From Gammaproteobacteria bacterium (GTDB lineage Bacteria > Pseudomonadota > Gammaproteobacteria > Steroidobacterales > Steroidobacteraceae), in assembly GCA_028293725.1 (NCBI GenBank), contig JAQGOE010000355.1:7762-71761 (forward strand): 64,000 nt of DNA, read 5' to 3'. Positions 38,067 through 47,218 of this stretch are shown here, piece after piece. The position numbers were made by a program, and so were the translations under genes. The notes under the pieces are model-generated. The model did not search any database and had not been told where the DNA came from. It saw nothing but the letters and a program-made list of their open reading frames with translations. Every line of letters begins with the position of its first letter. The first letter of the stretch is position 1.

Positions 38067-39044
38067 TCAAAAGCTCTCGCCGACCAACTCCTCACTCTTC
38101 TTCCAAAGCGCTGCCGCGTTGCGCGCATCCAGTGCATAGCTGCGCACTCCTTCGCTGACGGCGCTGATGGTGACATCGTCCGCAACGACCTGCCCGACGT
38201 GGCAATTCTCGCAGTAGCGTCCCCCGATCTCCTCCGGCGATCCCCTGATCGCGGTCCAGATGGAGGTCGCCGCGCCCTGGGGAATGGACTTGTACTGAAA
38301 AGGCGGCTTGCCCTCCGCGGCGAGTTGCTTGTTCAGCTGGTCGACGATTTGCCCCAGGGCGGCGGCATCCATGTGGCGACCCAGTTCGGTGCGGATGCCA
38401 CCCGGATGGACCGCCGCGGCGCGAATACCACGCCCCCGGTGGCGCTGGTCAAAAGCGACCGCGAAAAGAATGTTGGCTGTTTTCGAGCGTCCGTAGGCAA
38501 TAAAGGGATGGTACGGTGTGCGCTCGAAGTTCGGATCCTCCAGGTCGACGTTGGCATAGCGGTGGCCTGCTGAGGATAGATTCACCAGCCGACCACCCTC
38601 GCGGATCAGCGGTGCGATCCGATTCACCAACACGAAGTGTCCCAGGTGATTGGTGCCAAACTGGGTCTCAAAACCATCTGTCGTGTGGCCGAAGGGCGTT
38701 GCCATGACGCCGGCATTGGCGATCACCACATCGAAGAGCTCCTTTTTCGCCAGCAACTCGCTCGCACAGCCGCGAACGCTGGCCAGATTGGCCAGATCGA
38801 GCGCGACAATCTCAAAGCGCCCGCCTGCGCTGGCTGAGTCCTTGCGCACTTGGGCCGTCGCGGCTTCAGCCTTGGCAATATCCCGCGCGGTCCCAACCAC
38901 ATGTGCGCCATGCGCCCCGAGCGCACGCGCGGTTTCGATTCCGAGGCCAGCGGAAACACCCGTTACCAGGATGCGCTTTCCGCGCAAATTGACGCCAGAC
39001 AGCACATCATCGGTGGTCGAGTTTGCGTCGAATGTCTTAGCCAT
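38067..39044 (-). CDS. Short-chain dehydrogenase/reductase
   Basis: 325 residues. The NAD(P) motif is TGVSAGLG, NAG is in VVIANAGVMAT, and the catalytic Ser (VNLSSAGHRY) and YxxxK (YGRSKTAN) are present. The size and C-terminal extension recall retinol-dehydrogenase/WWOX-like SDRs that act on alkyl or ring alcohols. It diverges from the TetR gene, which probably regulates it through the twin operators in the 98-bp gap. Confidence 0.92.
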   Translation of the reverse strand: MAKTFDANSTTDDVLSGVNLRGKRILVTGVSAGLGIETARALGAHGAHVVGTARDIAKAEAATAQVRKDSASAGGRFEIVALDLANLASVRGCASELLAKKELFDVVIANAGVMATPFGHTTDGFETQFGTNHLGHFVLVNRIAPLIREGGRLVNLSSAGHRYANVDLEDPNFERTPYHPFIAYGRSKTANILFAVAFDQRHRGRGIRAAAVHPGGIRTELGRHMDAAALGQIVDQLNKQLAAEGKPPFQYKSIPQGAATSIWTAIRGSPEEIGGRYCENCHVGQVVADDVTISAVSEGVRSYALDARNAAALWKKSEELVGESF

Positions 39045-39083
39045 GTGCGTTCCTATTGACCCGCCGGGATGAAACGGATAAAA

Positions 39084-39127
39084 GCGGAGATACCCTCCGC
39101 TAAATAATAAGCGGAGACACTCTCCGA
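39084..39127. promoter_or_regulatory. Twin TetR-type operators
   Basis: Two inverted repeats of the same design, GCGGAG-N5-CTCCGC (39084-39100) and GCGGAG-N5-CTCCGA (39111-39127), sit 27 bp apart centre to centre. TAAATAATAA between them offers -10 boxes in either direction (TATTAT toward the SDR gene). They fill the gap between the SDR and TetR genes, as expected for a TetR repressor controlling both. Confidence 0.75.
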
Positions 39128-39142
39128 GTGCAAATGATTTCC

Positions 39143-39772
39143 ATGGCCAAGAAGAAAGCCAAGACGACTCAACGCAAGCCGCGGGCCGACGGCGAGCGCA
39201 ACCGCGAGCGCATCCTGCAGGTCGCCAAGCTGGCTTTTACCCGCTCAGGAGCTGACATCTCATTGGATGATGTCGCCAAGCAGGCTGAGGTCGGACCCGG
39301 GACCCTGTATCGGCACTTCGCGACTCGGGAGGCGCTTCTGGAGGCGGTCTATCGCACCGAAGTCGAGCGTCTGGCCGCTGCCGAACGCGAATTCTCGGTC
39401 ACCCTCCCCCCGGTTGACGCCCTACGCGCCTGGATGTTGTTGTTTGTGGATTACATCGCCACCAAGCAACTCATCGCCCCGGCAGTCAACACGCTGTTCG
39501 AAAAGCCCTCCAAGCTGTTCGAGCCATCCGGCGCCTTGATCAAGGGAGCGATCAATTCCCTGGTGCAGCGAGCCATTGAGAGCGGCGATATCCGTCCTGA
39601 TCTCGATCCCATCGACCTGCTGCGCGCGTTGGTTGGCGTCTCCAATGTGGCTTCCACACCGGACTGGCCCGAGAGTGCCCGCAGGCTGGTGCACATTCTC
39701 CTGGCAGGGTCCCGACCGACGTCAGACGCCGCCGCCAGCCGGGCTAACGGGATTACGCCTCAACCAAAGTAA
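39143..39772 (+). CDS. TetR-family regulator
   Basis: 209 residues from the ATG at 39143; GTG and ATG codons at 39128 and 39134 would add a few residues but overlap or abut the operator. A basic N-terminal tail precedes the helix-turn-helix (RERILQVAKLAFTRSGADI, then SLDDVAKQAEVGPGTLYRHF). The C-terminal domain resembles TetR_C regions that bind hydrophobic ligands. It probably represses itself and the divergent SDR. Its 3' end overlaps the convergent toxin gene by 20 bp. Confidence 0.9.
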   Translation: MAKKKAKTTQRKPRADGERNRERILQVAKLAFTRSGADISLDDVAKQAEVGPGTLYRHFATREALLEAVYRTEVERLAAAEREFSVTLPPVDALRAWMLLFVDYIATKQLIAPAVNTLFEKPSKLFEPSGALIKGAINSLVQRAIESGDIRPDLDPIDLLRALVGVSNVASTPDWPESARRLVHILLAGSRPTSDAAASRANGITPQPK

Positions 39773-40193
39773 TATATTGGGAGCGTTCCTTATGGACCTG
39801 GATTAGCTCAGCAACACCTCGATCGAAGGTAGCTAGCTTGCCTTTGTGATGCTGAACCAACGCGACAAGATAGGCGTCAGTGACCTGTCGATGACCTACC
39901 AGTGCCATGCTAGTAAAGATTTTTGCCTCCGCCGGCGCGACATCGTCGGCCCAGAAGCGATGCCCCGATATCGCAACAATTTTCTGCAATACCTGTAGCG
40001 CCGCGTGCGGCGTAACGGCATCGGCGATGATCTTGGGGTTAGATGAAATGCGGATGAACGCGGCCTGCGTCACAGGACATGTTGCCCAGCCGCTGTGCCC
40101 AACGCCTTGGAACCACTCATGTGCCTTGGCATGATGAACATGCTGGGGCCATGCCAGGGCAATCAACAGATTGGTATCGAGTAGATATGCCAC
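39753..40193 (-). CDS. vapC: VapC-type PIN-domain toxin
   Basis: 146 residues from a GTG that follows the antitoxin stop without a gap (TGAGTG), with GAGGGG upstream. PIN residues Asp6 (YLLDTN), Asp106 (TDAYL) and Asp124 (ATFDRG) are present. The middle acidic position is replaced by the TQAAFIRISS motif typical of one VapC subgroup. VapC toxins are Mg-dependent RNases that cut tRNA or rRNA and are held in check by their antitoxin. Confidence 0.88.
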   Translation of the reverse strand: MAYLLDTNLLIALAWPQHVHHAKAHEWFQGVGHSGWATCPVTQAAFIRISSNPKIIADAVTPHAALQVLQKIVAISGHRFWADDVAPAEAKIFTSMALVGHRQVTDAYLVALVQHHKGKLATFDRGVAELIQVHKERSQYITLVEA

Positions 40194-40418
40194 TCACCCC
40201 TCATCCTCGTCACGGCGGACGTCCTCAGGCGTCAGCGGAGCTGCGCCTTTCGATACCTGAAACACCGGGAAACCCTGGCGCGTTCCTACTCGGCTACGCG
40301 CTTCGAGACCTCGGCGCGCGAGCTCCGAAATCACCTCGCCGATACTCTTGGACTTCGCGGCTGCAATTTGGCGCGCAGCGTTCAAGATATCGGCGTCGAT
40401 CTTGAGAGTAGTCCGCAT
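40194..40418 (-). CDS. vapB: VapB-type ribbon-helix-helix antitoxin
   Basis: 74 residues. The N-terminal ribbon-helix-helix is MRTTLKIDADILNAARQIAA then SKSIGEVISELARRGLEA. The C-terminal tail (APLTPEDVRRDEDEG) would bind the toxin. It lies immediately upstream of the toxin gene with no intervening base, and AAAGGCCGACTC lies before the start. It neutralises VapC and represses the operon. Confidence 0.88.
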   Translation of the reverse strand: MRTTLKIDADILNAARQIAAAKSKSIGEVISELARRGLEARSRVGTRQGFPVFQVSKGAAPLTPEDVRRDEDEG

Positions 40419-40635
40419 ATGAGTCGGCCTTTCAGGGGAGAAAGTGGGTTGACATCATAGCATCAGCACATCACAGCATCAACCCAGCTTTCAAGGCTAA
40501 GGCCGATCACTCCATTCTCGAGTTTGCATCTACTTATTATTGTAAGTTATTGAATAATGGGTAATATTTACGGAGGGTTGACGCCCAACCTCGGTGTCGT
40601 AATGGGCCACGAGGCCCACACGCCGACGGCCAACA

Positions 40636-42252
40636 TCAAACTCGAGGCAACTGCTCTCCCGGTACCCACCATCCATGGATCTGCCCGACGACCCGCGTCG
40701 GGAGCCTGACGGTGGCGATGGGGCCATCGCCAAGCCGTTCAGCGTCGAACACGAGCAGGTCGGAGCGGCCGCCCTCCTTCATACGGGTGGCAACGCCCAT
40801 GAGGTAGCCCGAGGCTTCTGGAGCACTCTTGCTCTTCGGCGCGAAACAGGCTTCCGCGAGCGTCGTGCCCGGAGGCGCCTTGTAGATCTGGCTGGTGCGG
40901 GTTTGATGATCGAAGCGCGCATAGCAGTTACTGCCACCGAACATCGGCGAGCCAACCTCCTGGCACGGCAGGAACCCGAATCGGTAAGGCACGGTGAGAT
41001 ATCGATCGTCGATCCGCGGCAGCGCGCCGAGGTAGTTCGCGTACAGGGTCTCGATCTGATAGTCCTTGGGCGTCTTGTGCGAGAGGTCAACGGACAACCG
41101 CGTGATGCGGCTCGAGCCGCGCATCGGGTCCCACTTCGTGTCATCCCGGAACGGCATGAAGGGAAACGGGTTGAACTCGGACATCTCCACGTCGACGACG
41201 ATCTTGTGTCCGTCGTCGAAGGCACCCATAACGTGGGTGGAACTGCGTGTGGGTCCTTTCACCCACTGGATCTCTTTGCCATCGCCGCCCCGGCGCATGA
41301 AGCCAAAGTAGGTGGGCTTCGTGCCGTCCCAGGACCAGTGGATGCCACCGCGCTTCATCTGTTCGTGATCGATGGCCAGCGGGAAAACGTAGAACACAAC
41401 ATGTTTCTGCGTCACGGCGAAGTCGTGCAACATGCCGACGTAAGGCACCTTGATCCACGTGTTCCAGACACGCTTGCCCTCCGGGGTGTACTCGAAGACG
41501 TTCACCTCGTCGGAACCGAAGCCCCTCCCCTCGTAGCCGAAGGCAATCATGTTGCCGGTGACCGCGTCGACTTTGGGGTGCGCTGTGAAGGTCTTGCTCT
41601 CGAGCTGGCCGTCGAAGGTGTAGTAGTCGTCGACCGTCTCTAGCGTTAGCGGATTCAAGGCTACGGGTGGGCTGTCTTCCTTAAATGCCAACAATTTTTC
41701 GCGCCAATAGAGGATGTGCGTGTTGGCCGTACCGCGGCTGACGTCCTGGACGCTCGGGTCGTCCGTTGACGGGTTGCGGTACATCGGAAAGAGGATCTTG
41801 TGAGCCGCGGCCTGCGCCTTGTAGCGCTGGTTACGCGCATAGCGGCTTCTGAAGCTGACACGTCCGTTCTCGAACCGAAACATACTCACGTGCCCCTCGC
41901 CGTCGAAGGGGATGTTGTGCGGGTTCATCGGGTACTGGGCGTCGGGACCGACCCGATAGAATATGCCGTGCAGATCCGCGGGCAGCTTTCCCTCGATTTC
42001 GCAATCGGTCACGTCGCACTCGAGGCGGAACAGGCTCGGAGGCGCCGGGGCTCCCGGCGGGGGCATGCCGGCGGTGTCGCGCGGGTTCGTCTCCGACAGC
42101 GGCGCTCCGGGCGCCTGCGCCTGCGTGGAGGTGGACTCAACCATGCCCAAGGCGGCGGCTGCGCCCAGCGCGCTACCCACGAAACTACGGCGGGTGGGCG
42201 TCGCGGACGTACCGGAGTCCACCGGATCATTGCTGGAGTGCTTTTGTGTCAT
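40636..42252 (-). CDS. Carotenoid oxygenase (RPE65 family), Tat-exported
   Basis: 538 residues from the ATG at 42252. The twin-arginine signal is TPTRRSFVGSALGAAAALG with a TQAQA cut site. The seven-bladed propeller carries four iron-binding His: in FTAHPKVD, MLHDFAVT, SSTHVMGAF and the C-terminal QIHGWWVPG. The family cleaves double bonds in carotenoids, stilbenes or lignin-derived compounds. Tat export of such an enzyme is seen in some proteobacteria. AT-rich intergenic DNA (40500-40580) lies downstream. Confidence 0.92.
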   Translation of the reverse strand: MTQKHSSNDPVDSGTSATPTRRSFVGSALGAAAALGMVESTSTQAQAPGAPLSETNPRDTAGMPPPGAPAPPSLFRLECDVTDCEIEGKLPADLHGIFYRVGPDAQYPMNPHNIPFDGEGHVSMFRFENGRVSFRSRYARNQRYKAQAAAHKILFPMYRNPSTDDPSVQDVSRGTANTHILYWREKLLAFKEDSPPVALNPLTLETVDDYYTFDGQLESKTFTAHPKVDAVTGNMIAFGYEGRGFGSDEVNVFEYTPEGKRVWNTWIKVPYVGMLHDFAVTQKHVVFYVFPLAIDHEQMKRGGIHWSWDGTKPTYFGFMRRGGDGKEIQWVKGPTRSSTHVMGAFDDGHKIVVDVEMSEFNPFPFMPFRDDTKWDPMRGSSRITRLSVDLSHKTPKDYQIETLYANYLGALPRIDDRYLTVPYRFGFLPCQEVGSPMFGGSNCYARFDHQTRTSQIYKAPPGTTLAEACFAPKSKSAPEASGYLMGVATRMKEGGRSDLLVFDAERLGDGPIATVRLPTRVVGQIHGWWVPGEQLPRV

Positions 42253-42461
42253 GGCGAAGAAGCGGTTCAGGGTGACGAGCGGAGATCGCAACTATACACC
42301 GGTATAAAGTACGGGTGCCCAATCGCGAGCCGCAAACCACGCCGTGGTCGGCTTGAGAACTGACATCTTGCATGGAACGTACGAGGCTGCTGGCGGATGG
42401 CATTCAGGACGAAAATGGCCGCTGCCTCGTGCGTCGTAATTCAGCCTACTCGGTTCGCCTC

Positions 42462-43487
42462 CTATCGCGCCTTCGCCCAAAGCTCGAAGCGGTCCTTGGT
42501 CTCCCACAGGTGTGGCGACGGTTTATCGTAATCCTCGAGCCTTACCATCTCGGCTGTCAGATGCTCGCCCTGGAGCTCGAAGCGGATGTAGTGAAAGTTA
42601 GGAAAGCCGGGGACCCGATATCGATCGGCGCGACCGCGAAAGGCCGCAAACGGTTTGGCACCGCCTCCGCCAGAGACCAGGTAGGTGACTTTGTCCCGCT
42701 CAAACCGCTCGTAATTGTGAACATGACCGCTGCAGACAATGAACCGGGTGGGTGACCGGCCTGCGATGGTCTTCAAGTAGCGCGTCAGCGTCCGCTCGTT
42801 CGAGCGCACGATCAGGAACCCCTGATCCGCTACAGGCGGGTGGTGAAGCGTTATAACCACAAAGCGAACGTCGCCCGGGAGAGCGTCGATTTGTTGCTCC
42901 AACCACTGGCGCTGCTCACTGCCGGGAAGTAACGATGAGTTACTGTCGAGAGCGAAAGCACGAACCTTCGCGCCCAGGGCGACGGAATACCAGCGGTGCC
43001 CGCGAAATTCCGGAAAGGCCTGCCACCAGTTCTCGAGGCAATCGGCTACCTCACACTCCGAGAACTCGTGATTGCCGAGCACCGGGTAGAGGCGTAAGTG
43101 TTGTTCGCGCCACAGCGTGGTCTCTTGGTCAAACACACGATAGTCAGCTTTATCCCCGCCATGCCAAGGCACATCACCTGTCAGAAAAAGTGCATCCGGG
43201 TGCTCGGAGGCCACCTTCGCCACCAGCGCGCGACGTGGTCCTGGGGCGGCTGCGACGGTCTCGCTCGAATCGGTAAAGCGCATGTCGCCGTAAACGACGA
43301 AAACGATCGGGTTTCCGAGTCCTGCATCGGGGACGCTGACGGGATCCGCCGCGGGTGTCGCGGGTGTTGTGGGCGGGACAGCGGGATCGGGCTGGGCCGC
43401 GTGCGCGGCGCAGACTTGGAGCGAGAGCGCGAATAGAAAACAGAGGCCGATGACCGCGTTGTTCGTGTTATTCGTGGTGTCGACCAT
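42462..43487 (-). CDS. Secreted metallophosphoesterase (purple acid phosphatase-like)
   Basis: 341 residues from the ATG at 43487, preceded by GGGGAG. The signal peptide is IGLCFLFALSLQVCAAHA. Metal-binding motifs in order: VVYGDMRF (Asp), FLTGDVPWHG (GD), VLGNHEFSE (GNHE), LHHPP (His) and CSGHVHNYER (GHxH). That is the calcineurin-like phosphoesterase pattern. It would act in the periplasm on phosphate esters. Stand-alone. Confidence 0.9.
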   Translation of the reverse strand: MVDTTNNTNNAVIGLCFLFALSLQVCAAHAAQPDPAVPPTTPATPAADPVSVPDAGLGNPIVFVVYGDMRFTDSSETVAAAPGPRRALVAKVASEHPDALFLTGDVPWHGGDKADYRVFDQETTLWREQHLRLYPVLGNHEFSECEVADCLENWWQAFPEFRGHRWYSVALGAKVRAFALDSNSSLLPGSEQRQWLEQQIDALPGDVRFVVITLHHPPVADQGFLIVRSNERTLTRYLKTIAGRSPTRFIVCSGHVHNYERFERDKVTYLVSGGGGAKPFAAFRGRADRYRVPGFPNFHYIRFELQGEHLTAEMVRLEDYDKPSPHLWETKDRFELWAKAR

Positions 43488-43590
43488 GCGGGCTCCCCAT
43501 GACGGTTGGGGGCATCTTACACGCGTATGCGCGCTACGCGGCAGCGCACGAATACCAGGAGCAGCAGGACGAACCGCTGTACTGTCGCGA

Positions 43591-44568
43591 CTACCGCTCC
43601 TGCTTGTCCGCCATCGGATCCGCGTGACGATGCACGAGCTTCCAGTCACCGTCGACTCGGCGAAACAGCTCGGTGATCCGCAGCTTCATTTCCATGGGTT
43701 CAGAACGGCCCTGAATCTTCACTTTCGCGCTCTGGAAACCGGTCCAGAAGGCGACGTCCCCGCTCGAACCGCTTTGAATAACCTCGAGTGACGTCTCGCC
43801 ACCGCCGCCGAACGCCTTTACATCCTTGTCGTACCGAGCAAGCACGGGTTGTGCGCCTTGTTCGCAGCCTCCATTCGGTGGGAAGAAACTCACCTGACCG
43901 CTTTGCGCGGCGATTGCATCCAGCGGCGCGGGATCTCCGCTTACGTAAGCGCTCGCCGCGCGCGCACGGCGCTTCATGAAGTCGTCGAAGCTGATCGATT
44001 GGCCATGTGATGTGGACGTGCGCGCTATCCAGCCCGCGAACTCCGTCATGAATTTCTTGAGGAAGCCGCGCATTTCCTCGTTCTTGAGCTGCCCTTTGTC
44101 GTCGAATAGCTCGCCGGCTTTCGCGATGTATGCCTCCGGCTGCTGCATGACCAACAGGTTGAGGAACACGAACGTCTGCCGAAGCGCGTGATTCGCGCCG
44201 AAGGCACCCAAGTTGTACGGCGTCACACTGACGACAGCCGCGGGCAAGCCGTCGAACAGATTCTTCCCGGAAGGGCGCGAACCCACATCTACTGCGTTCT
44301 TCAGACATCCCGGCATCGAGCGGTTGTATTCAGGCGTCACGAACAGTACGGCCTTCGCTTTACTGAGCTCACTGCGAAAGCGCACCCAGCCGGGTGGCGG
44401 CTCGCTCTCGTCGAGGTCCTCGTTATACAACGGCAGGTCGCCAATCTCGACAATACGACAGCCAAGCGAAACGGGGGCGTAACCAATCAGCGCTTGCGCA
44501 ACCTTACGGCTGAAGGACTGCTTACGCAGACTTCCCACCAGCACTACAACGTCTACGCTTGCTGCCAT
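43591..44568 (-). CDS. NAD(P)H-dependent FMN reductase fused to an NTF2-like domain
   Basis: 325 residues. ATG at 44568 is preceded by GGAGG at 8 bp. Residues 1-185 form a flavodoxin-like FMN reductase: GSLRKQSFSRK binds the FMN phosphate and TPEYNRSMPGCLKNAVD is the family signature. Residues 205-325 are a SnoaL/DUF4440-like domain (AAQSGQVSFFPPNGG, DVAFWTGFQSAKVKI, ITELFRRVDGDWKLVHRHAD). NTF2-like domains bind small hydrophobic ligands or act as isomerases. The fused form is unusual: reductases and SnoaL proteins are normally separate. Confidence 0.85.
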   Translation of the reverse strand: MAASVDVVVLVGSLRKQSFSRKVAQALIGYAPVSLGCRIVEIGDLPLYNEDLDESEPPPGWVRFRSELSKAKAVLFVTPEYNRSMPGCLKNAVDVGSRPSGKNLFDGLPAAVVSVTPYNLGAFGANHALRQTFVFLNLLVMQQPEAYIAKAGELFDDKGQLKNEEMRGFLKKFMTEFAGWIARTSTSHGQSISFDDFMKRRARAASAYVSGDPAPLDAIAAQSGQVSFFPPNGGCEQGAQPVLARYDKDVKAFGGGGETSLEVIQSGSSGDVAFWTGFQSAKVKIQGRSEPMEMKLRITELFRRVDGDWKLVHRHADPMADKQER

Positions 44569-44707
44569 GGTAGGGCCCTCCATCGGAAACTGAAGGGCAA
44601 ACGAGTGCTCTGCCGAATTGTTCCGTAGACGCTTTGCGGAGGAGTCGCAACGACTCGTCGAGACGGAGCGCCGGGCGAGTTTCGGCGCCGGCAGCGCTCA
44701 CCAGCCT

Positions 44708-45571
44708 TTAGAGCATCTCGAGCGGTCGCTTCCGTGTCGGCGGTGGAAAGGCGCGATCGAGCTCCGCGAGATCTTGCCGGGTGAGGTGAATGTCGAGCGC
44801 GGCACGGTTTTCGCGAGTGTGGGCAACCTTTCCTGTGCGGGGAATCGCGATGACGTCTTCGGCCCGAAGTACCCAGGCCAGCGCAATCTGAGTTGGTGTC
44901 GCGGCATGCCGGTCGGCGACCGCGCGTACCGCCGGGTGGCCGAGCAACCGGCCCTGCTCTATCGGTGAGTAAGCCATCACCGGGAGTCGACGCGGACGCG
45001 CCTGGCACCAGGGCAACAGATCATGCTCAACCCCGCGACGTGTCAGGTTGTACAGCACCTGGTTGGTTGCGACATTCCCACCGCCGGTTAGGCAGACGAG
45101 TTCCTCCAGATCGGGGACGTCGAAATTACTAACGCCCCAATAGCGGATCTTGCCCGCGCGAAGCAGAGACTCGAACCCGGACAACGTTTCCTCCAACGCT
45201 ACGGCCCCCCGCCAATGCAGCAGATAGAGGTCGACGCGGTCGGTCTTGAGGCGTTTCAGACTACTCTCGCACGCCGAGACGGTTCCGCGCGCGGTGGCGT
45301 TTTGCGGGAGGACCTTGGTCACCAGGAAAACCTCTTCTCGTCGACCGTTTATGGCCTCACCCACGAGGATCTCAGCCGCGCCCGAGCCATACATCTCGGC
45401 CGTATCGATCAAGGTCATGTTCAGATCGAGACCCAGGCGCAGGGCTTCGATTTCAGCCAGTCGCTGCCGTGGATCGTCACCGAGGTTCCAGGTGCCCTGC
45501 CCTAGTACGGGGATGGTCTCGCCCGAGGGCAGCGTGGCGGTCGGCATGGGCGTGCTGGTTGCAAGTGACAT
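44708..45571 (-). CDS. Aldo/keto reductase
   Basis: 287 residues from the ATG at 45571. The AKR tetrad is complete: Asp and Tyr in DTAEMYGSG, Lys in LVTKVLP, His in LLHWRG. The NADPH-binding end is IPRTGKVAHTRENRAAL. It reduces aldehydes or ketones. A longer frame continues to 45709 but adds residues without AKR character. Stand-alone; the PadR gene lies upstream on the same strand. Confidence 0.9.
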   Translation of the reverse strand: MSLATSTPMPTATLPSGETIPVLGQGTWNLGDDPRQRLAEIEALRLGLDLNMTLIDTAEMYGSGAAEILVGEAINGRREEVFLVTKVLPQNATARGTVSACESSLKRLKTDRVDLYLLHWRGAVALEETLSGFESLLRAGKIRYWGVSNFDVPDLEELVCLTGGGNVATNQVLYNLTRRGVEHDLLPWCQARPRRLPVMAYSPIEQGRLLGHPAVRAVADRHAATPTQIALAWVLRAEDVIAIPRTGKVAHTRENRAALDIHLTRQDLAELDRAFPPPTRKRPLEML

Positions 45572-45727
45572 GTCAGGGATCCGTCGTAAGTCTGAGGTCA
45601 CGAGTGGATGTCGCATTCGCGCGCAGCGCATACTCCTCCGTGAGGTCGCCGACAAGTGGCTCGCGCTCGCCCTCCGGCACGAGTCGCGACAGAATCCACA
45701 TCGCCACATGCAGGACGCGTTGATGCA

Positions 45728-46048
45728 TCACGTGGGTTGCAGGCTTTTCAGGCCCGCACTCATCTTTAGAATGATCTCATGCGTGTTTCGCAAAGCGCCT
45801 TCGCCATCGGCCGTCATGCGAAAGTAGCGCTTCGCTCGGCCGCCGCGCTCTGCCGTGGGTTCTCCCGCATGCGATTTGATGAAGCCCTTCGACTCCAGCC
45901 GTGCGAGCGTTGCGTACACGGCGCCGATCGAGATGTCGCGCCCGGTCGCGCACTCGATTTCCCGGCGGACCGTCATGCCATAGGCATCCGAAGCCAGACG
46001 CATCACGGCGAGCAGCCACGTGGCGAGTCGGCTCATCCTTGTTCTCAT
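45728..46048 (-). CDS. PadR-family regulator
   Basis: 106 residues from the ATG at 46048, with GGAGAG before it. The winged helix has LATWLLAVMRLASDAYGMTV, the recognition segment ISIGAVYATLARLESKGFI and a wing with RGGRAKRYFRMTADG. PadR repressors sense phenolic acids or antibiotics. Its 5' end overlaps the divergent secreted-protein gene (start 46020) by 29 bp. Confidence 0.85.
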   Translation of the reverse strand: MRTRMSRLATWLLAVMRLASDAYGMTVRREIECATGRDISIGAVYATLARLESKGFIKSHAGEPTAERGGRAKRYFRMTADGEGALRNTHEIILKMSAGLKSLQPT

Positions 46049-46604
46049 CGCGACACTCTCCATTGGTATCGCCACTGCGAGGTACACCATGGCTACCGAA
46101 CCGGCAATCACGACGTATGGCCAGAGAAACGCGCAGGCACCCAGCCAGCTGAATCTGTTTTCGTTCCTCGTGGGCAAGTGGAGAGGCACCGGCAAAACCA
46201 AACTCGCGGACGGAAGCTCTACCCAGTTCGAGTTGACCTGGATCGGCCGCTACATCTTGAACGGCATGGCGATAGCGGACGAGTTCCACTCGCTTGCTCC
46301 GGATGGCAGCCCTTATCTCGGGATCAGCATTCGTCACTTCGATTCGAAGCATGACTCGTGGGTCATCGAGTACCTCAATGTCTCGAATTCATTTCTCCGC
46401 AGGCAGGTGAATCCACAATCAGGGTCCGTGAGTGTCGATACCCACACCATTGTCGTCATTTCCGAGGATGCGCAGACCCGGATTCGGGAGAACTACCGGG
46501 TAGCGGATCAGAACCACTTCACCTACAGCACAGACATGTCCCACGATGGAGGCCGAAGCTGGGACCCCGTATCGATTGAAATGACGTTGGAGAGAGTCGA
46601 ATGA
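46020..46604 (+). CDS. Secreted DUF1579-like protein
   Basis: 194 residues from a GTG at 46020. The start gives a clear signal peptide (MASRLILVLIATLSIGIATA); ATG at 46089 would lose it. The mature part (LNLFSFLVGKWRGTGKTKLA, WIGRYILNGMAIADEF, HFDSKHDSWVIEYLNV) resembles DUF1579-type lipocalin-like barrels that carry small ligands. The beginning overlaps the divergent PadR gene, so the promoter of each lies in the other. Confidence 0.72.
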   Translation: MASRLILVLIATLSIGIATARYTMATEPAITTYGQRNAQAPSQLNLFSFLVGKWRGTGKTKLADGSSTQFELTWIGRYILNGMAIADEFHSLAPDGSPYLGISIRHFDSKHDSWVIEYLNVSNSFLRRQVNPQSGSVSVDTHTIVVISEDAQTRIRENYRVADQNHFTYSTDMSHDGGRSWDPVSIEMTLERVE

Positions 46605-46614
46605 CACTTCGTGA

Positions 46615-47178
46615 CTACATCCGCGGCGGCTGGCTCGCGCCAACTCGCTGGGCGCCTCCTGAGCGGAATTGCCGATCGCGCGCGCGTTGCAGGAGAACCT
46701 TTGCCACCGACCGGCGAGCCTCGGCCTCGCTCGTTCCGGGCGAAAATTCAAAGACCTCCGATGCATCGAAGGGATTTCTGATTCGGACGATCGGGCCAAT
46801 CGACTCCGCGGGCCGGCGTGGGGTGGCGGCAGCCGGGCCGGAAAGATTGATGGCAGCGGTGATTGCCGACCGCCCTACTTCTGCCCGATGCGCAGCACTG
46901 CCTAGTGCCATCACCGCAGCGGCGATGCCGAGAACGCCGGCTACACGCGCCAGCGGCCACCTATCCATCCGTGGGGCGCCGCGGGCAATTGAGCTCACTT
47001 CTGTCACGACGGGTTCGGCGCAGGTTAACATTGCCTCCCCCAGAGGCGCGGGAGCACCTTCCTCCTCAGGGAGTCGCGATAACGTGAGAAGGTCCTGCGG
47101 GCTCAACTCCAACTCAATGGTGTCTTCGCCGGGATCGTCAGGGAATCCTCCTGGGCCGGCTTCAAACGCGCTCATCAT
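46615..47178 (-). CDS. Hypothetical protein with one membrane helix
   Basis: About 187 residues from ATG at 47178 (next ATG three bases on). An acidic N-terminal half (DDPGEDTIELELSPQDLL) precedes a membrane helix (VAGVLGIAAAVMALGSAA) near residue 85, then an Arg-rich C-terminus (IVRIRNPFDASEVFEFSPGT then SEAEARRSVAKVLLQ). The layout recalls single-pass anti-sigma-like proteins, but no sigma gene is near. Convergent with the secreted protein gene. A TTG at 47217 would lengthen it. Confidence 0.5.
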   Translation of the reverse strand: MMSAFEAGPGGFPDDPGEDTIELELSPQDLLTLSRLPEEEGAPAPLGEAMLTCAEPVVTEVSSIARGAPRMDRWPLARVAGVLGIAAAVMALGSAAHRAEVGRSAITAAINLSGPAAATPRRPAESIGPIVRIRNPFDASEVFEFSPGTSEAEARRSVAKVLLQRARDRQFRSGGAQRVGASQPPRM

Positions 47179-47218
47179 TGCAGCGCATTGCGTTCGCGTT
47201 GACGCGATCGCAAGCAAC

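Noticed and set aside
40675..41643. A 322-codon plus-strand frame across the carotenoid oxygenase gene
   Set aside because: All four iron-binding His of the oxygenase lie on the minus strand; the plus frame is non-coding.
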